From Desulfarculaceae bacterium (GTDB lineage Bacteria; Desulfobacterota; Desulfarculia; Desulfarculales; Desulfarculaceae), in assembly GCA_021737145.1 (NCBI GenBank), contig JAIPEN010000005.1:1-64000 (forward strand): 64,000 nucleotides of DNA, written 5' to 3'. The notes beneath the pieces are model-generated. The model saw only the letters and a list, made by a program, of their open reading frames with translations, did not search any database and had not been told where the DNA came from. The position numbers and the translations under genes were made by a program. Positions 43,231 through 52,683 of the stretch are shown here, in pieces. Each line of letters starts with the position of its first letter. Positions within the stretch are counted from its first letter, which is position 1.

Positions 43231-45048
43231 CTAGAAGGCCTCTTCCGGAATCTCCAGGGCCGAGGTGTCTTCTTGCTGCAGGGCCACGTAGCGGCCGAAC
43301 ACGTTTGTTAACACGTTGCGGCAGAAGAACTTGGCCGAAGCCATCTTGCCCTGATAGAAGAATTTGTCGCCGCTGCCCAGGCCCTCCTGGGCCAGCTTGT
43401 CCCGGGCGATGAGCCCCTGCTCCAAAAGCAGGTTGGCCAACACCGTTTCCGCGAAGTTCTCCAAAAAACGGGTGGCGTACAGGGGCACCAGGGAGAGGCG
43501 GCCCTCCTGAAAGTATTGGGTGAAGCGCCGTGCGTTGTCGCCCACCATGCCCGCCGCCTTGCCCAGCAGGGCGAAGTCCGGCCCAAAGTCAGGGTCCTCG
43601 CCATGGGCCTGGGCAAAGCCCATCACCTCCATGATCCACTCCTTGAACACCGATCCCTTGGCAATGCCCAGCTTGCGGCCCACCAGGTCCAGGGACTGGA
43701 TGTAATTGGTGCCTTCCCAGATGGAGAGGATCTTGATGTCCCGGGCGTACTGTTCCACCGGGAAGTCGGAGCAATAGCCCGAGCCTCCCAGCACCTGGAT
43801 GGCGTCGCGGGTGAGCATGTAGCCAAAGTCGGTGTTGTAGGCCTTGACCAGGGGGGTGAGTATCTCCATGCGGTGGAAGGAGCGTTGCCGCGCCTCGGGG
43901 TCCGGGTCGTGCTTGGCCACGTCGGTGTGGAACAGCAGATAGGCCACCAGGGCCCGCATGGCCTCGGAGCCGGCCTTGAGGTTCATGAGCATGCGGCGCA
44001 CGTCCTCGTGATGCACGATGGTCACCGCCTCGCCGTGGCGGTCGGCCAGGGGCGCGCCCTGCACCCGCTCCCTGGCGTAGGCCTTGGCCGCGTCATAGGC
44101 GCTGGCCGTGACGCCGCAGGCCTGGATGCCGCAGCCGATGCGGGCCTCGTTCATCATCTGGAACATCTTGGCCATGCCGCTGTGGGGCTCGCCCAAAAGG
44201 ATGCCCCGGCAACCGCCGTTCTCGCCGAAGCTCAGGGAGCAGGTGGGCGAACCGTGGATGCCCATCTTGTGCTCGATGCCCGAGCAAAACATGTCGTTGG
44301 GCTGCCCCAGGGAGCCGTCAGGCTCCACCCATATCTTGGGCACGATGAACAGGCTCAGGCCCTTGGTGCCGGCCGGCGCGCCCTCGATGCGGGCCAGGGT
44401 CAGGTGGATGATGTTCTCGCACAGGTCGTGCTCGCCGCAGGTGATAAAGCGCTTGGTGCCCTCGATGCGATACACGCCCTCCCCGCTGTCCGGGTCGGGC
44501 ACGGCCTTGGTGCGCGAGGCCCCCACGTCCGAGCCCGCGTCGTTTTCGGTCAGGCACATGGTGCCCGCCCACACCCCGGTGTACATCTTTTCCACGAACA
44601 GGGCCCGGTCCTGGTCGGTGCCGTAATTCTCGATGAGATGCCCGGCTCCCACCGCCAGGCCGGGGAAGGTCATAAAGGCCATGTTGGCCGCGTTGTGCAG
44701 CTCGCGGATGAGCCCGCCCACCATCAGGGGCAGGCCCTGTCCCCCGAACTCGGGATTGGAGGTGGCCCCGGTCCAGCCGTTTTCGGCCAGCACCCGCCAG
44801 CACTCCTTCCAGTAGTCCGGAGTGGTTACCACGCCGTCGTCCCAGGCGCAGCCCACGCGGTCGCCGTCCTGCAGGCCCGGGCCCAGCACCTCGCGGCCCA
44901 CCTTCAGCCCCTCCTCCAGCATCATCTCCACGTCCTCTTGGCTGAAGTCGGCAAAGGCGGGATAAGAGAGCAGCTTGCTCAGGCCCAGGTGCTCCAGGAG
45001 CAGGAATTTGCTGTCGCGCGTGTCGCGGCGGAAGTAATTGACGCCCAT
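43231..45048 (-). CDS. Acyl-CoA dehydrogenase (long, about 600-residue type)
   Basis: A 605-residue FAD enzyme that introduces the alpha-beta double bond in an acyl-CoA. MCLTENDAGSDVG and the [19 protein letters not shown] and QVLGGSGYCSDFPVEQYARD segments are diagnostic. The extra 200 C-terminal residues place it in the long family used by anaerobes for fatty or aryl-alkyl acyl-CoA, with ETF as electron acceptor. GGGAG precedes the ATG. It is the last gene of the minus-strand transporter-ligase operon. Confidence 0.92.
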   Translation of the reverse strand: MGVNYFRRDTRDSKFLLLEHLGLSKLLSYPAFADFSQEDVEMMLEEGLKVGREVLGPGLQDGDRVGCAWDDGVVTTPDYWKECWRVLAENGWTGATSNPEFGGQGLPLMVGGLIRELHNAANMAFMTFPGLAVGAGHLIENYGTDQDRALFVEKMYTGVWAGTMCLTENDAGSDVGASRTKAVPDPDSGEGVYRIEGTKRFITCGEHDLCENIIHLTLARIEGAPAGTKGLSLFIVPKIWVEPDGSLGQPNDMFCSGIEHKMGIHGSPTCSLSFGENGGCRGILLGEPHSGMAKMFQMMNEARIGCGIQACGVTASAYDAAKAYARERVQGAPLADRHGEAVTIVHHEDVRRMLMNLKAGSEAMRALVAYLLFHTDVAKHDPDPEARQRSFHRMEILTPLVKAYNTDFGYMLTRDAIQVLGGSGYCSDFPVEQYARDIKILSIWEGTNYIQSLDLVGRKLGIAKGSVFKEWIMEVMGFAQAHGEDPDFGPDFALLGKAAGMVGDNARRFTQYFQEGRLSLVPLYATRFLENFAETVLANLLLEQGLIARDKLAQEGLGSGDKFFYQGKMASAKFFCRNVLTNVFGRYVALQQEDTSALEIPEEAF

Positions 45049-45157
45049 GTTTTTCTCCCAGGTGATCCGGCCCCGCCATTCGCGGGGCGGGTTTCAATGA
45101 TGGTGGCGGCTTTGCCTTGGGCGGGCGGCCCCAGGCGGGGCGCGCCCGTGAAAACGC

Positions 45158-45907
45158 TCAGAGTCCCAGGTAGGTCTTGCGGATGACCTCGTCTTCCAGA
45201 AGCTCCTGGCCCTTGCCTTGGGCGATTATCTTGCCCGAGGAGAGCACGTAGTTGCGGCTGGCCATCTTGAACACCGTGGCCACCTCCTGCTCCACCAGCA
45301 GGATGGTGATGCCCAGCTCGCGGATGGCCTCTATGCGTTTGAACACCTCGGTGCGCATCAGGGGGGCCAGGCCGGTGGACGGCTCGTCGATGCACAAGAG
45401 CTTGGGCCGGGACATCAGGGCCCGCCCCACGGCCAGCATCTGCTGCTCCCCGCCGGACAGGGTGCCCGAAACCTGCTTGGAGCGCTTTCCCAGCACCGGG
45501 AAGAGCTGGTAGACCGTGTCCAGGTCTTGCTCCATCTGCTGCTTGTCGCCGTGCAGATAGGCCCCGGCGTGCAGGTTCTCCAATACGCTCATCTCCCGGA
45601 AGGGCCGCCGCCGCTCCGGGCAGTGCACCAGACCCATCTTCACGATCTCGTGGGCCGGGGCCTTGACGATGGACTTGCCTTCAAAGTTGATGGAGCCCTT
45701 GAGGGTGATGTCGCCGAGGGCGGTGCCACGCTGGGTCATCTTTTCCCAGGCCACCAGCCCGGTGATGGCCCTCAGCAGGGTGGTCTTGCCCGCCCCGTTG
45801 GGGCCCACCAGGCTCACCAACTCCCCGGCCTCCACGTGCATGCTCAAGTCGTTGATCAACACGGCCTTGTCGTAGCAGACCTTCAGGTTGGAAACCTCCA
45901 GCAGCAC
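45158..45907 (-). CDS. livF: ABC transporter ATP-binding protein, LivF type
   Basis: A 249-residue ATPase: Walker A GPNGAGKTT (36-44), signature LSGGEQQMLAVGRAL and Walker B KLLCIDEPSTGL. The family is the second ATPase of branched-chain amino-acid-type importers. Start is GTG 45907, immediately next to the livG stop. The neighbouring acyl-CoA synthetase suggests a carboxylic acid as cargo. Confidence 0.92.
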   Translation of the reverse strand: MLLEVSNLKVCYDKAVLINDLSMHVEAGELVSLVGPNGAGKTTLLRAITGLVAWEKMTQRGTALGDITLKGSINFEGKSIVKAPAHEIVKMGLVHCPERRRPFREMSVLENLHAGAYLHGDKQQMEQDLDTVYQLFPVLGKRSKQVSGTLSGGEQQMLAVGRALMSRPKLLCIDEPSTGLAPLMRTEVFKRIEAIRELGITILLVEQEVATVFKMASRNYVLSSGKIIAQGKGQELLEDEVIRKTYLGL

Positions 45908-46675
45908 TTAGACGCCTCCCTCCCCCAGATAGGCCTCGATCACCTCGGGGATCTCCACGACCTGCTGGGGAGTGCCGTCGGCGATGATGGTGCCGAAATT
46001 CAAAACGATGATGCGGTCCACGATCTTCATGAGCTGCTGCAGCTTGTGCTCGATGATGATCATGGCCGGGCCTTCGCTGTGCAGGCGGCCGAAGCGCCCC
46101 CCCTTGTGCAGGCGGGCCACGGACTTGGCCATCAGCTCGGTCTCGGCCGGGCTCAGGCCCCCGAAGGGCTCGTCCAGGATCAGCAGCTCGGGGTCGGTGG
46201 CCACGGCCCGGGCCACCTCCAGGCGTTTTAGGTCGCCCTGGCTCAGGGTGCTGGCCTTTTCCAGGGCCATGTCCGAGATGCCCGCGAACTCCAGGGCGTC
46301 CATGGCCTTGGCCTCCACCTTCTTGACCCATTCGCCCCGCTTCATGGCCCGGGGGCTCAGGCAGGAGACCATCACGTTGGCGATGATGGGCAGGCGCCTG
46401 AAGGGCCGCATGTTCTGGAAGGTGCTGGCAATGCCCAGGTTCACGATGTCATAGGCCTTCTTGCCGGTGATTTCCTTGCCCTTGAAGCGCACCTTGCCCC
46501 GGTCCGGCTTGAGTATGCCGTTGATCAGGCGCACCAGGGTGGTCTTGCCCGCCCCGTTGGGCCCGATGAGCCCCACCATCTCCTGGCGGCCCATGTCGAA
46601 GCTCACGCTGTTGGTGGCGGTGAGGCCCCCGAAGTCCTTGTGCAGCTCCTTTATTTCCAAGAAGGGAGCCGGCAT
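45908..46675 (-). CDS. livG: ABC transporter ATP-binding protein, LivG type
   Basis: A 255-residue ATPase: Walker A GPNGAGKTT, the LivG-typical TFQNMRPFRRL, signature LSQGDLKRLEVARA and Walker B LLILDEPFGGLSP. It pairs with LivF. An insertion HKGGRFGRLHSEG near residue 200 breaks the usual H-loop neighbourhood and is slightly unusual. It starts 2 bases after the acyl-CoA synthetase stop. Confidence 0.92.
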   Translation of the reverse strand: MPAPFLEIKELHKDFGGLTATNSVSFDMGRQEMVGLIGPNGAGKTTLVRLINGILKPDRGKVRFKGKEITGKKAYDIVNLGIASTFQNMRPFRRLPIIANVMVSCLSPRAMKRGEWVKKVEAKAMDALEFAGISDMALEKASTLSQGDLKRLEVARAVATDPELLILDEPFGGLSPAETELMAKSVARLHKGGRFGRLHSEGPAMIIIEHKLQQLMKIVDRIIVLNFGTIIADGTPQQVVEIPEVIEAYLGEGGV

Positions 46676-46677
46676 GA

Positions 46678-48390
46678 TCAGGCCTCCTCGCCCTCTTCGC
46701 GCAGCTCGCGGCGCGAGACCTTGCCCACGTCGGTCTTGGGCAGCTCGCCCCGGAACTCGATGATCTGGGGCACCTTGTAGTGGGCCAGCTCCTGCTTGCA
46801 GTAGTCGATCAGCTCCTCCTCGGAGACCTTGCCCCGGGCCTCGCCCTGCAGCACCACGTAGGCCTTTATGAGCTGGCCCACCTTGGGATCGGGCACCCCC
46901 ACCACTCCGGCCGCCTTGACCTGGGGATGGTTGTAGAGCACCTCCTCCACGTGCTTGGCGAACACCGAGTAGCCCTTGTGCTTGATCAGGTCGCGCTTGC
47001 GGTCGAAGAAATGGAAATAGCCCTCCTCGTCCATGCTCACCAGATCGCCGGTGCGCAGCCAGCGCTTGCCGGCCAGGTCGATCATGGTCTCGGCGTTGTC
47101 CTCGTCCCGTTGCCAATAGCCCTGCATGATGTTGGGCCCGGAGAGGACCATCTCCCCCACCTCGCCCACGGGCATGGCCTCGGTGCCTTCCACGTCGATG
47201 ATGGCCGCGGTCACGTTGGGGATGGGCAAGCCGAAGGAGCCCTTTTTGGTGCGGTGCAGGGGGTTGGTGTGGCTCACCGCGGCGGTCTCGGTCATGCCGT
47301 AACCCTCCACGATGTGGCTGCCGGTGCGCCGCTCCCAGTCTTCCACCGTGGTCTCGTGCAGGGTGTCGGCCCCGCATACGATGATCTTTAGCTTCTTCCA
47401 GTTCACCCGGGCGGTCTTGTCGTACTCCTTGAGATACTCGTACAGGGTGGGCACCCCGTAGAAGCCCGAGGCGCCGTAGCGCTCCACCGCGGCCAATATC
47501 TCGTCCAGGTCCGGGGTGGTGAACAGCACCAGGGTGTAGCCGTGCACCAGGCCGGTGAGCATGATGACCACCTGGCCGTAGATGTGGAACAGGGGCAAGA
47601 AGGCGATGATGGTCTCGTTGCCCTCCTCGAACTGGTGCTCCCAGAAGGCCAGGGCCTGGGACTGGCAGGCGATGATGTTCTGGTGGGTGAGCATGGCCGC
47701 CTTGGGGTGGCCGGTGGTGCCGCCGGTGTAGGGCAAGGCGGCCAGGTCGGTCGCCGGGTCGAAGTTTATGTCCGGCGGGCTGGGCTGGTTCTGCTTTAGC
47801 AGGTCCTGCATCTTCAAGAGCCCGGCCTCGGCGATCAGGGCCGCGTCGGGAATATGCATGCCGCCGTAGGCCTTGGCTATGACCCCCTTGGCGAACATCT
47901 TCTTGAGCTTGGGCAGATACTCGTCCACCCCGGTGATGACCACGTTGTCCAGGGGCACTCCGGCCGCGGCCACGTTGTCGTAGAGGATGTCCTGGCACAC
48001 CACCGTCTTGGCCCCGCTGTCCGACAGCTGGTGGCGCACCTCCTGGCTGGTGTAGACCGGGCTCACCGGGGTGACCACCGCGCCGGCCTTCAGGGCGCCC
48101 ATGTAGGCGATGAGGTACTGGGGGCAGTTGAGCAGGTACAAGGCGACCCTGTCGCCCTTTTGCACTCCCAGCCCGGCCAGGGCGGCGGCAAAGCGGTCCG
48201 CCTGCTCCTTGAGCTCCTTGTAGGAGAGCTTCTTGCCGTAAAAGATCACCGCGGCCTTGTTGCCGAACTTCTCCGCGACCTGGTCGAACAGCTCGGGGAT
48301 GGATACGTTGGGGATGTCGATCTCGGGGTTGACGTGGTCCGGATAGTGAGCCAACCACGGTTTGTCCAGATAAGCCTGCATGGCGTCCAT
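46678..48390 (-). CDS. Acyl-CoA synthetase (AMP-forming, long-chain type)
   Basis: A 570-residue adenylate-forming ligase that activates a carboxylic acid with ATP and CoA. The P-loop YTGGTTGHPK, the EGYGMTETAA motif, RTGDLVSMDEEGYFHFFDRKRDLIKHKGY hinge (shown in parts) and final KTDVGKVSRREL lysine are all present. It lies inside the liv-type transporter operon between the permease and ATPase genes, which suggests that imported acid is activated at once. Chain length or ring type of the acid is not readable. Confidence 0.9.
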   Translation of the reverse strand: MDAMQAYLDKPWLAHYPDHVNPEIDIPNVSIPELFDQVAEKFGNKAAVIFYGKKLSYKELKEQADRFAAALAGLGVQKGDRVALYLLNCPQYLIAYMGALKAGAVVTPVSPVYTSQEVRHQLSDSGAKTVVCQDILYDNVAAAGVPLDNVVITGVDEYLPKLKKMFAKGVIAKAYGGMHIPDAALIAEAGLLKMQDLLKQNQPSPPDINFDPATDLAALPYTGGTTGHPKAAMLTHQNIIACQSQALAFWEHQFEEGNETIIAFLPLFHIYGQVVIMLTGLVHGYTLVLFTTPDLDEILAAVERYGASGFYGVPTLYEYLKEYDKTARVNWKKLKIIVCGADTLHETTVEDWERRTGSHIVEGYGMTETAAVSHTNPLHRTKKGSFGLPIPNVTAAIIDVEGTEAMPVGEVGEMVLSGPNIMQGYWQRDEDNAETMIDLAGKRWLRTGDLVSMDEEGYFHFFDRKRDLIKHKGYSVFAKHVEEVLYNHPQVKAAGVVGVPDPKVGQLIKAYVVLQGEARGKVSEEELIDYCKQELAHYKVPQIIEFRGELPKTDVGKVSRRELREEGEEA

Positions 48391-48437
48391 ATTCTCTTCA
48401 CCTCACACGTTGCATGGAACCAATGTTCGACCAGGAT

Positions 48438-49499
48438 TCACGACAAAGAGGTGTCGCAGACCCGGCACCTCTGCCGTATGAAAACGTTGCGCAGCTTGCA
48501 GCGGGGGCACTCGTTCTCCAGCTTGTCGCGCACCCAGGGGATGAGCCCCTCGGGCATGAACAGCAGGGTGACCAGCACCAGGCCCGCGAAGATGAACATG
48601 CGGATCTCGGGCAGGCTGGGGAAGTTGCCCAGCGCCACCCGGAGCACCTCCATAAGGGGGTTGAGGATGAACACCCCGGCGATGGGCCCGTAAATGGAGA
48701 CCATGCCCCCGAACACCGACCAGATGATCACCTGGAACGACAGGGACACCTCCAGGGTGGAGGGCCCGGCCAGGCGCATGAAATGGGCGTAGAGCCCGCC
48801 GGCGATGCCCGCGAAAAAGCCGCTCATGCAAAAGGCCAAGAGCTTGTAGCGGATGGTGTTGATCCCCGAGGAGCGCACCGCCACCTCGTCCTCGCGGATG
48901 GCGTGCAGGATGATGCCGGTCTTGGAGTCGGTGATCTTCCACATGGCGAAACCCAGGATCACCACCAGGCTGGAACAAAGGTAATAGTCCATCACCCGGG
49001 AGCCGGTCAGCCTGGACAGGCCGGACAGCCCCAGCTCGCCGCCGGTGATGTCGGGCATGGCGAAGACCAGGCCGGTGAGGATGATGGGAAAGGCCAGGGT
49101 GGTCAGGGCCAGGTACGAGCCTCTGAGCCGAAGGCAGGGTATGCCCACCACCAGGCCGGCCAGCACGCCGCCCACCGCGCCCAGGGGGATGGACAGATAG
49201 GGCGGGAAGCCCAGGTCCAGGTTGAGCAGGGCGGTGACATAGGCGGCCACCCCGAAGAACAGGGCGTGGCCGAAGTTCATCTGGCCGGTGAAGCCGGACA
49301 ACAGATCCCAGCTGGCGGCGAAGATGGCGAAGATGCAGGTCAGGATGAGAATGCGCAGGATGTAATAGTCCTGGGTGAACAGGGGCACGGCCATGAGCGC
49401 GATGATGAACAGCAGCACGGCCAGGCGGCTGGGCAACACCAGCACCTCGGAACGCAGAATGGTCCAGCCCCGGCGGAAGTAAGCGCTGACCAGTCCCAT
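48438..49499 (-). CDS. livM: ABC transporter permease, LivM type, with C-terminal zinc-ribbon
   Basis: A 353-residue inner-membrane permease with about nine or ten hydrophobic helices and the LivM features SGFTGQMNFGHALFFGVAAY and GPIAGVFILNPL. After the normal family end (MPEGLIPWVRDKLE) there is an extra tail with C-x2-C-x10-C-x2-C (CPRC...CRVC), a zinc-ribbon-like knuckle that is not part of LivM. Four bases separate it from livH (TAAAATG). Confidence 0.9.
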   Translation of the reverse strand: MGLVSAYFRRGWTILRSEVLVLPSRLAVLLFIIALMAVPLFTQDYYILRILILTCIFAIFAASWDLLSGFTGQMNFGHALFFGVAAYVTALLNLDLGFPPYLSIPLGAVGGVLAGLVVGIPCLRLRGSYLALTTLAFPIILTGLVFAMPDITGGELGLSGLSRLTGSRVMDYYLCSSLVVILGFAMWKITDSKTGIILHAIREDEVAVRSSGINTIRYKLLAFCMSGFFAGIAGGLYAHFMRLAGPSTLEVSLSFQVIIWSVFGGMVSIYGPIAGVFILNPLMEVLRVALGNFPSLPEIRMFIFAGLVLVTLLFMPEGLIPWVRDKLENECPRCKLRNVFIRQRCRVCDTSLS

Positions 49500-49500
49500 T

Positions 49501-50370
49501 TTAGCGCTCCTCCTCGAAGGACACCCCGAAGAGCCCGTCCGGCCTTATCAGGAGCACCAGGATCATGATCGACAGGGCCACCGAGTCCTTGAGGAACGCG
49601 CCCATGGGCAGCAAAAACACCACCAGGGATTCGGCGAAGCCCAGGATGTAAGCTCCCACGAAGCTGCCCTCGATGCTGCCCAGGCCGCCCAGGACCACGA
49701 TGGCCAGCATCATGATCAGGGGGTGCATCCACATGGTGGGCTCCACCGTGACCAGGGGGACCACGATGGCCCCGGTGATGGCCGCCAGGCCCACCGAAAC
49801 CCCCATGGTGCCCATGGCCACCCGGGTCACGTTCATGCCCATGAGGTTGGCCACCTCCCGGTCCTGGGCCGTGGAGCGGATGGCCAGTCCCAGGCGGGTC
49901 TTGAGCAGGAACAGGCGCACCCCCACCAGGATCACCAGGGCCAGGCCCAAGGCCAGCAAGTGCTGGTAGGTGACCTTGACCCCCATGATGGTGGCGTAGC
50001 CCTCGACCAGGGGGCTGACTCCCAGGTAGTGGCCGCCGAAGGTCATGAGGAAGACCTCCTGGATCATCATGGCCACCGCGATGGTGGCGATGAGCACCGC
50101 GGCCTCGTGCTCCTGGATGGGACGGATGAAAAAGTTGTAGATCAAAAGGCCCAGGATCACGGTGAGCACGATGGAGGCCAGCATGGCCACCGGGGCCGGC
50201 AGGCCCATGAGCTTGGTGCCCATGTAGATCAAATAGGCCGCGGTCATGTACAGGGCGGTGTGGGCGATGTTGATGATGCGCGCCACGCCCAGCACCAGTG
50301 AAAAGCCAATGGCCAGCAGGGCGTAAACGCTGCCCTTTATCAGGCCGTCGATGATGATGTCCAGTAACAT
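49501..50370 (-). CDS. livH: ABC transporter permease, LivH type
   Basis: A 289-residue permease with about eight hydrophobic helices. The N-terminal GLIKGSVYALLAIGFSLVLG and the IRSTAQDREVANLMGMN and GGLGSIEGSFVGA segments are typical of LivH. Start ATG 50370 is used; a longer frame from 50397 adds nine unsupported residues. It follows the binding-protein gene after a hairpin. Confidence 0.92.
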   Translation of the reverse strand: MLLDIIIDGLIKGSVYALLAIGFSLVLGVARIINIAHTALYMTAAYLIYMGTKLMGLPAPVAMLASIVLTVILGLLIYNFFIRPIQEHEAAVLIATIAVAMMIQEVFLMTFGGHYLGVSPLVEGYATIMGVKVTYQHLLALGLALVILVGVRLFLLKTRLGLAIRSTAQDREVANLMGMNVTRVAMGTMGVSVGLAAITGAIVVPLVTVEPTMWMHPLIMMLAIVVLGGLGSIEGSFVGAYILGFAESLVVFLLPMGAFLKDSVALSIMILVLLIRPDGLFGVSFEEER

Positions 50371-50460
50371 GCGTCCACCCCGCGGGCCCTTGGCCAAGGG
50401 CTCGGCTGGCAGCGGCGGGAGGGCGGCCTCCGCGCCTAGGTTGGCGGATCGTGCCTAGTC

Positions 50461-50493
50461 GGCCTCCCCGGGGCCTGGGGCCCGGGGGAGGCC
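50461..50493 (-). promoter_or_regulatory. Stable hairpin between binding-protein and permease genes
   Basis: A 9-bp perfect stem (50461-50469 with 50485-50493) in the 136-base gap has no T-run on the minus strand. It probably protects the upstream mRNA end so that more binding protein than permease is made. Confidence 0.5.
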
Positions 50494-50506
50494 TTGCGCG
50501 GCATGC

Positions 50507-51790
50507 CTACTTCTTGTTCTTCCAGTAATCGATGATCCAGGGAGCCAGCTTGTAGGGCACGGTGCCCTTGTAGAACACCTTCTGCCAGTGGTAGGGCCAC
50601 ACGCACTTCATCTCGCCGTCCTGCCACTGGGTGCCGATGGAGGTCACGTAGTTCGGACCCCAGGTCACGTCGTGGGACTTGTCGAACACCACCCGGCCGG
50701 CGGTGTCGATGTAGTCGGTCTTCTCCAGGGCGCTCACCACCTTGTCGCTGTCCACGGTGCCGACCCGCTCCACCGCCTCCTTGAGGATGTACAGGGCGTC
50801 ATAGGTGCCGGCGGTGTAGTTGGGTGCCTGCTTGTAGAGCTTCACGTACTTGTCGTAGAAAGGAATGGTCTTGGGGGTGATCTCCACCCGGGCGTAGGTG
50901 TTGATGGTCTCGGCGTACTCGCCCTTGCCGCCGGTGGCCCCCCAGAAACCGGACTTCTGGGACTCCACGTTGATGCCCACCGCCGCGGCCGGCACCTTGA
51001 GCTCGCCCATCTGCTTGGCGAAGGTCAGGCCCACCGAGGAAGAGAAGGTGGTGAACACGATATGGGCTCCGGCCCTCTGGATGGCGCTCAGCTCGGCGGT
51101 GCAGTCCTTGGCCACCGGCGAGGGACGCCACACGCCCACCACCTCCATGCCCATCTTGGCGGGCAGGAGCTTCTTGGAGATGTTGACGATGGGGTCGGCC
51201 CAGGCGGCCTTTTCGGCCACCACCGCCACCTTGATCTTCTTGATGCCCAGGGTCTTTTTCATGATGTGGGCCACGGTGCCCAGCAGGATGAAGTCCACCT
51301 TGCCCAGGAACTTGGAGTTGATGGGGGTCAGGCGGAACCAATACTTGTAGCGGTCGTAGTCCTTGGTCACCTTGGTGCACAGGGCCGGGTGGGCCGCGCC
51401 GCAGCCAATGAAGACCTTCTTGGCGTCCATGGCGATGTCCTGCATCACCAGCACCGCCTCGGTGCGGAAGCCGCCCACCAAAAAGTCCACCTTGTGGCGG
51501 CGCACGGCCAGCTCGGCCGCGTTGGTGGCGTCGGGGATGCTCAGGAACTCGTTGGTGTCAACCTTGACCAGCTCGATGGGCCGCATTTCCTTGCCCACCT
51601 TGATGCCCCCGGCCTTGTTGATCTCATCGGCGGCCATGCTGGCCCCGTTCCAGTGACCCTCGCCCTGGGTGAAGGACATGGGCCCCAATACGCCGATCTT
51701 GATGGGGGCCGCTGCCCCGGCCGGCAGGCACAGAGCAAAGCTCAGCACCAGGGCGGCAAAAACCAAACCAAAAAGCTTAAGAGTTTTCAC
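50507..51790 (-). CDS. ABC transporter substrate-binding protein (LivK-like)
   Basis: A 427-residue periplasmic binding protein with a Sec signal peptide (cleavage near residue 26, PAGAAA). IKIGVLGPMSFTQGEGHWNGASMAADEINKAGG (in parts IGVLGPMS and GASMAADEIN) and LVGGFRTEAV match the receptor family of branched-chain amino-acid and aromatic/fatty-acid importers. The start is GTG 51790 behind GGGAGGGG. It leads the minus-strand operon that continues through the synthetase to the acyl-CoA dehydrogenase. Confidence 0.9.
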   Translation of the reverse strand: MKTLKLFGLVFAALVLSFALCLPAGAAAPIKIGVLGPMSFTQGEGHWNGASMAADEINKAGGIKVGKEMRPIELVKVDTNEFLSIPDATNAAELAVRRHKVDFLVGGFRTEAVLVMQDIAMDAKKVFIGCGAAHPALCTKVTKDYDRYKYWFRLTPINSKFLGKVDFILLGTVAHIMKKTLGIKKIKVAVVAEKAAWADPIVNISKKLLPAKMGMEVVGVWRPSPVAKDCTAELSAIQRAGAHIVFTTFSSSVGLTFAKQMGELKVPAAAVGINVESQKSGFWGATGGKGEYAETINTYARVEITPKTIPFYDKYVKLYKQAPNYTAGTYDALYILKEAVERVGTVDSDKVVSALEKTDYIDTAGRVVFDKSHDVTWGPNYVTSIGTQWQDGEMKCVWPYHWQKVFYKGTVPYKLAPWIIDYWKNKK

Positions 51791-52403
51791 GACTGTCCCC
51801 TCCCTTGTGGCTGGTGGGCCACCACGCCGTACGGGCGTTTCCCGTGACGGCGGCCAAACGTGGCCATAAATCCTTGATCATGGGCGGCAGTGGCTGACAG
51901 CCGCCTATAACTAAAGAAGACGGCCGCCTAAACCGCGGCCGCCTCCCATGGGATCATCCACCAGATAGCCCGGGACTCATCGCCTCCGGCCAGGCTCGGC
52001 CGCGCCAGGCGGCACGGCGGCGTCAGGCCGGAGAGGGTCCCGTGGGCAAGCCCGGGCCCCGCGGGGAGGCTACGGACATAGGATCGGGTTGAAAGGCGCA
52101 AGCTATGCTCCTGCCGTGGTAGTCGCTCTGGAGAAGGCTAGCTGCGAAAGTGCGGCGGTAGGTGGGGATGCGTGATGATTGGCCGCCACCGCGGAAATTA
52201 TGCTCTGAGCCGCGGGGCGCCTGTCAAGGGCGCGCCGCCTTTTAATACGGTTGTTTTGCCTCGCCGGGGCGGCCGGGCGGTTCCGGCCGGGCCGCGCCTC
52301 GGGCGCCCTTCGGCCGACCCAGGCAATTTCTTCAGACATGCAAACCGTATACTGTATATCCATACTCAACGTTTAGCTCAGATATGCGTCATTAATGATT
52401 TAC

Positions 52404-52432
52404 ACAATATAAATATGGTGATATATTGTCAA
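52404..52432 (-). promoter_or_regulatory. Palindrome ACAATATA-N10-TATATTGT overlapping a minus-strand promoter
   Basis: Perfect 8-base arms (52404-52411 and 52422-52429). On the minus strand TTGACA (52432-52427) and TATTGT (52409-52404) are 17 bases apart, so the palindrome covers the promoter spacer. It points toward the transporter operon with a leader of about 600 bases. Confidence 0.5.
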
Positions 52433-52534
52433 CCGTAAACTTCTGAGCGCCCTTAATTAATATTGCTTCAAAGAGTTAAGCCGCCAGGAGAACAGGCCGA
52501 ATCGCCGGCAACACCGGGAGGAGACAGAAGCGGT

Positions 52535-52571
52535 GCACCCTGGCCTCAAGCCTGCCCCGAGGCCAGGGTGC
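52535..52571. repeat. Perfect 13-bp inverted repeat (hairpin)
   Basis: Arms 52535-52547 and 52559-52571 are perfect reverse complements around an 11-base loop. A further 6 bases (CGGGAG, CTCCCG) pair outside it. No T-run follows on either strand. Function is unknown; it lies between the AT-rich control block and the MerR promoter. Confidence 0.5.
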
Positions 52572-52591
52572 CTCTCCCGAGCGCACCTAAT

Positions 52592-52622
52592 TTGGGTTTG
52601 GGCGAAGAATTTAGAGTATAAA
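52592..52622 (+). promoter_or_regulatory. Possible MerR-type promoter with 19-base spacer
   Basis: TTGGGT and TATAAA are 19 bases apart, the long spacing typical of promoters activated by MerR regulators. The -35 box is weak, so this is tentative. It lies about 60 bases before the MerR-family gene. Confidence 0.35.
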
Positions 52623-52683
52623 TGAGGCGCGCTCACCAACCACACCGCTCCGGCTTGACGGAGGGAACAGGCATCCCGAGTTC

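Larger units (their letters stand above)
51791..52683. other. 893-base divergent control region
   Basis: No credible gene is present. The left half (51791-52320) is GC-rich with many small GC inverted repeats. The block 52330-52470 is strongly AT-rich and holds a minus-strand promoter/palindrome and another short palindrome TATAC-T-GTATA at 52348-52358. The right part holds a 13-bp stem hairpin (52535-52571) and a possible MerR-type promoter. The region controls the transporter operon on one side and the MerR gene on the other. Confidence 0.6.

Noticed and set aside
52350-52369. LexA-like box (TACTGTATAT..ATAC)
   Set aside because: One half-site is perfect, but the other reads ACTC instead of ACAG, no SOS gene is nearby, and LexA sites in this bacterial group usually differ from the E. 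coli type.
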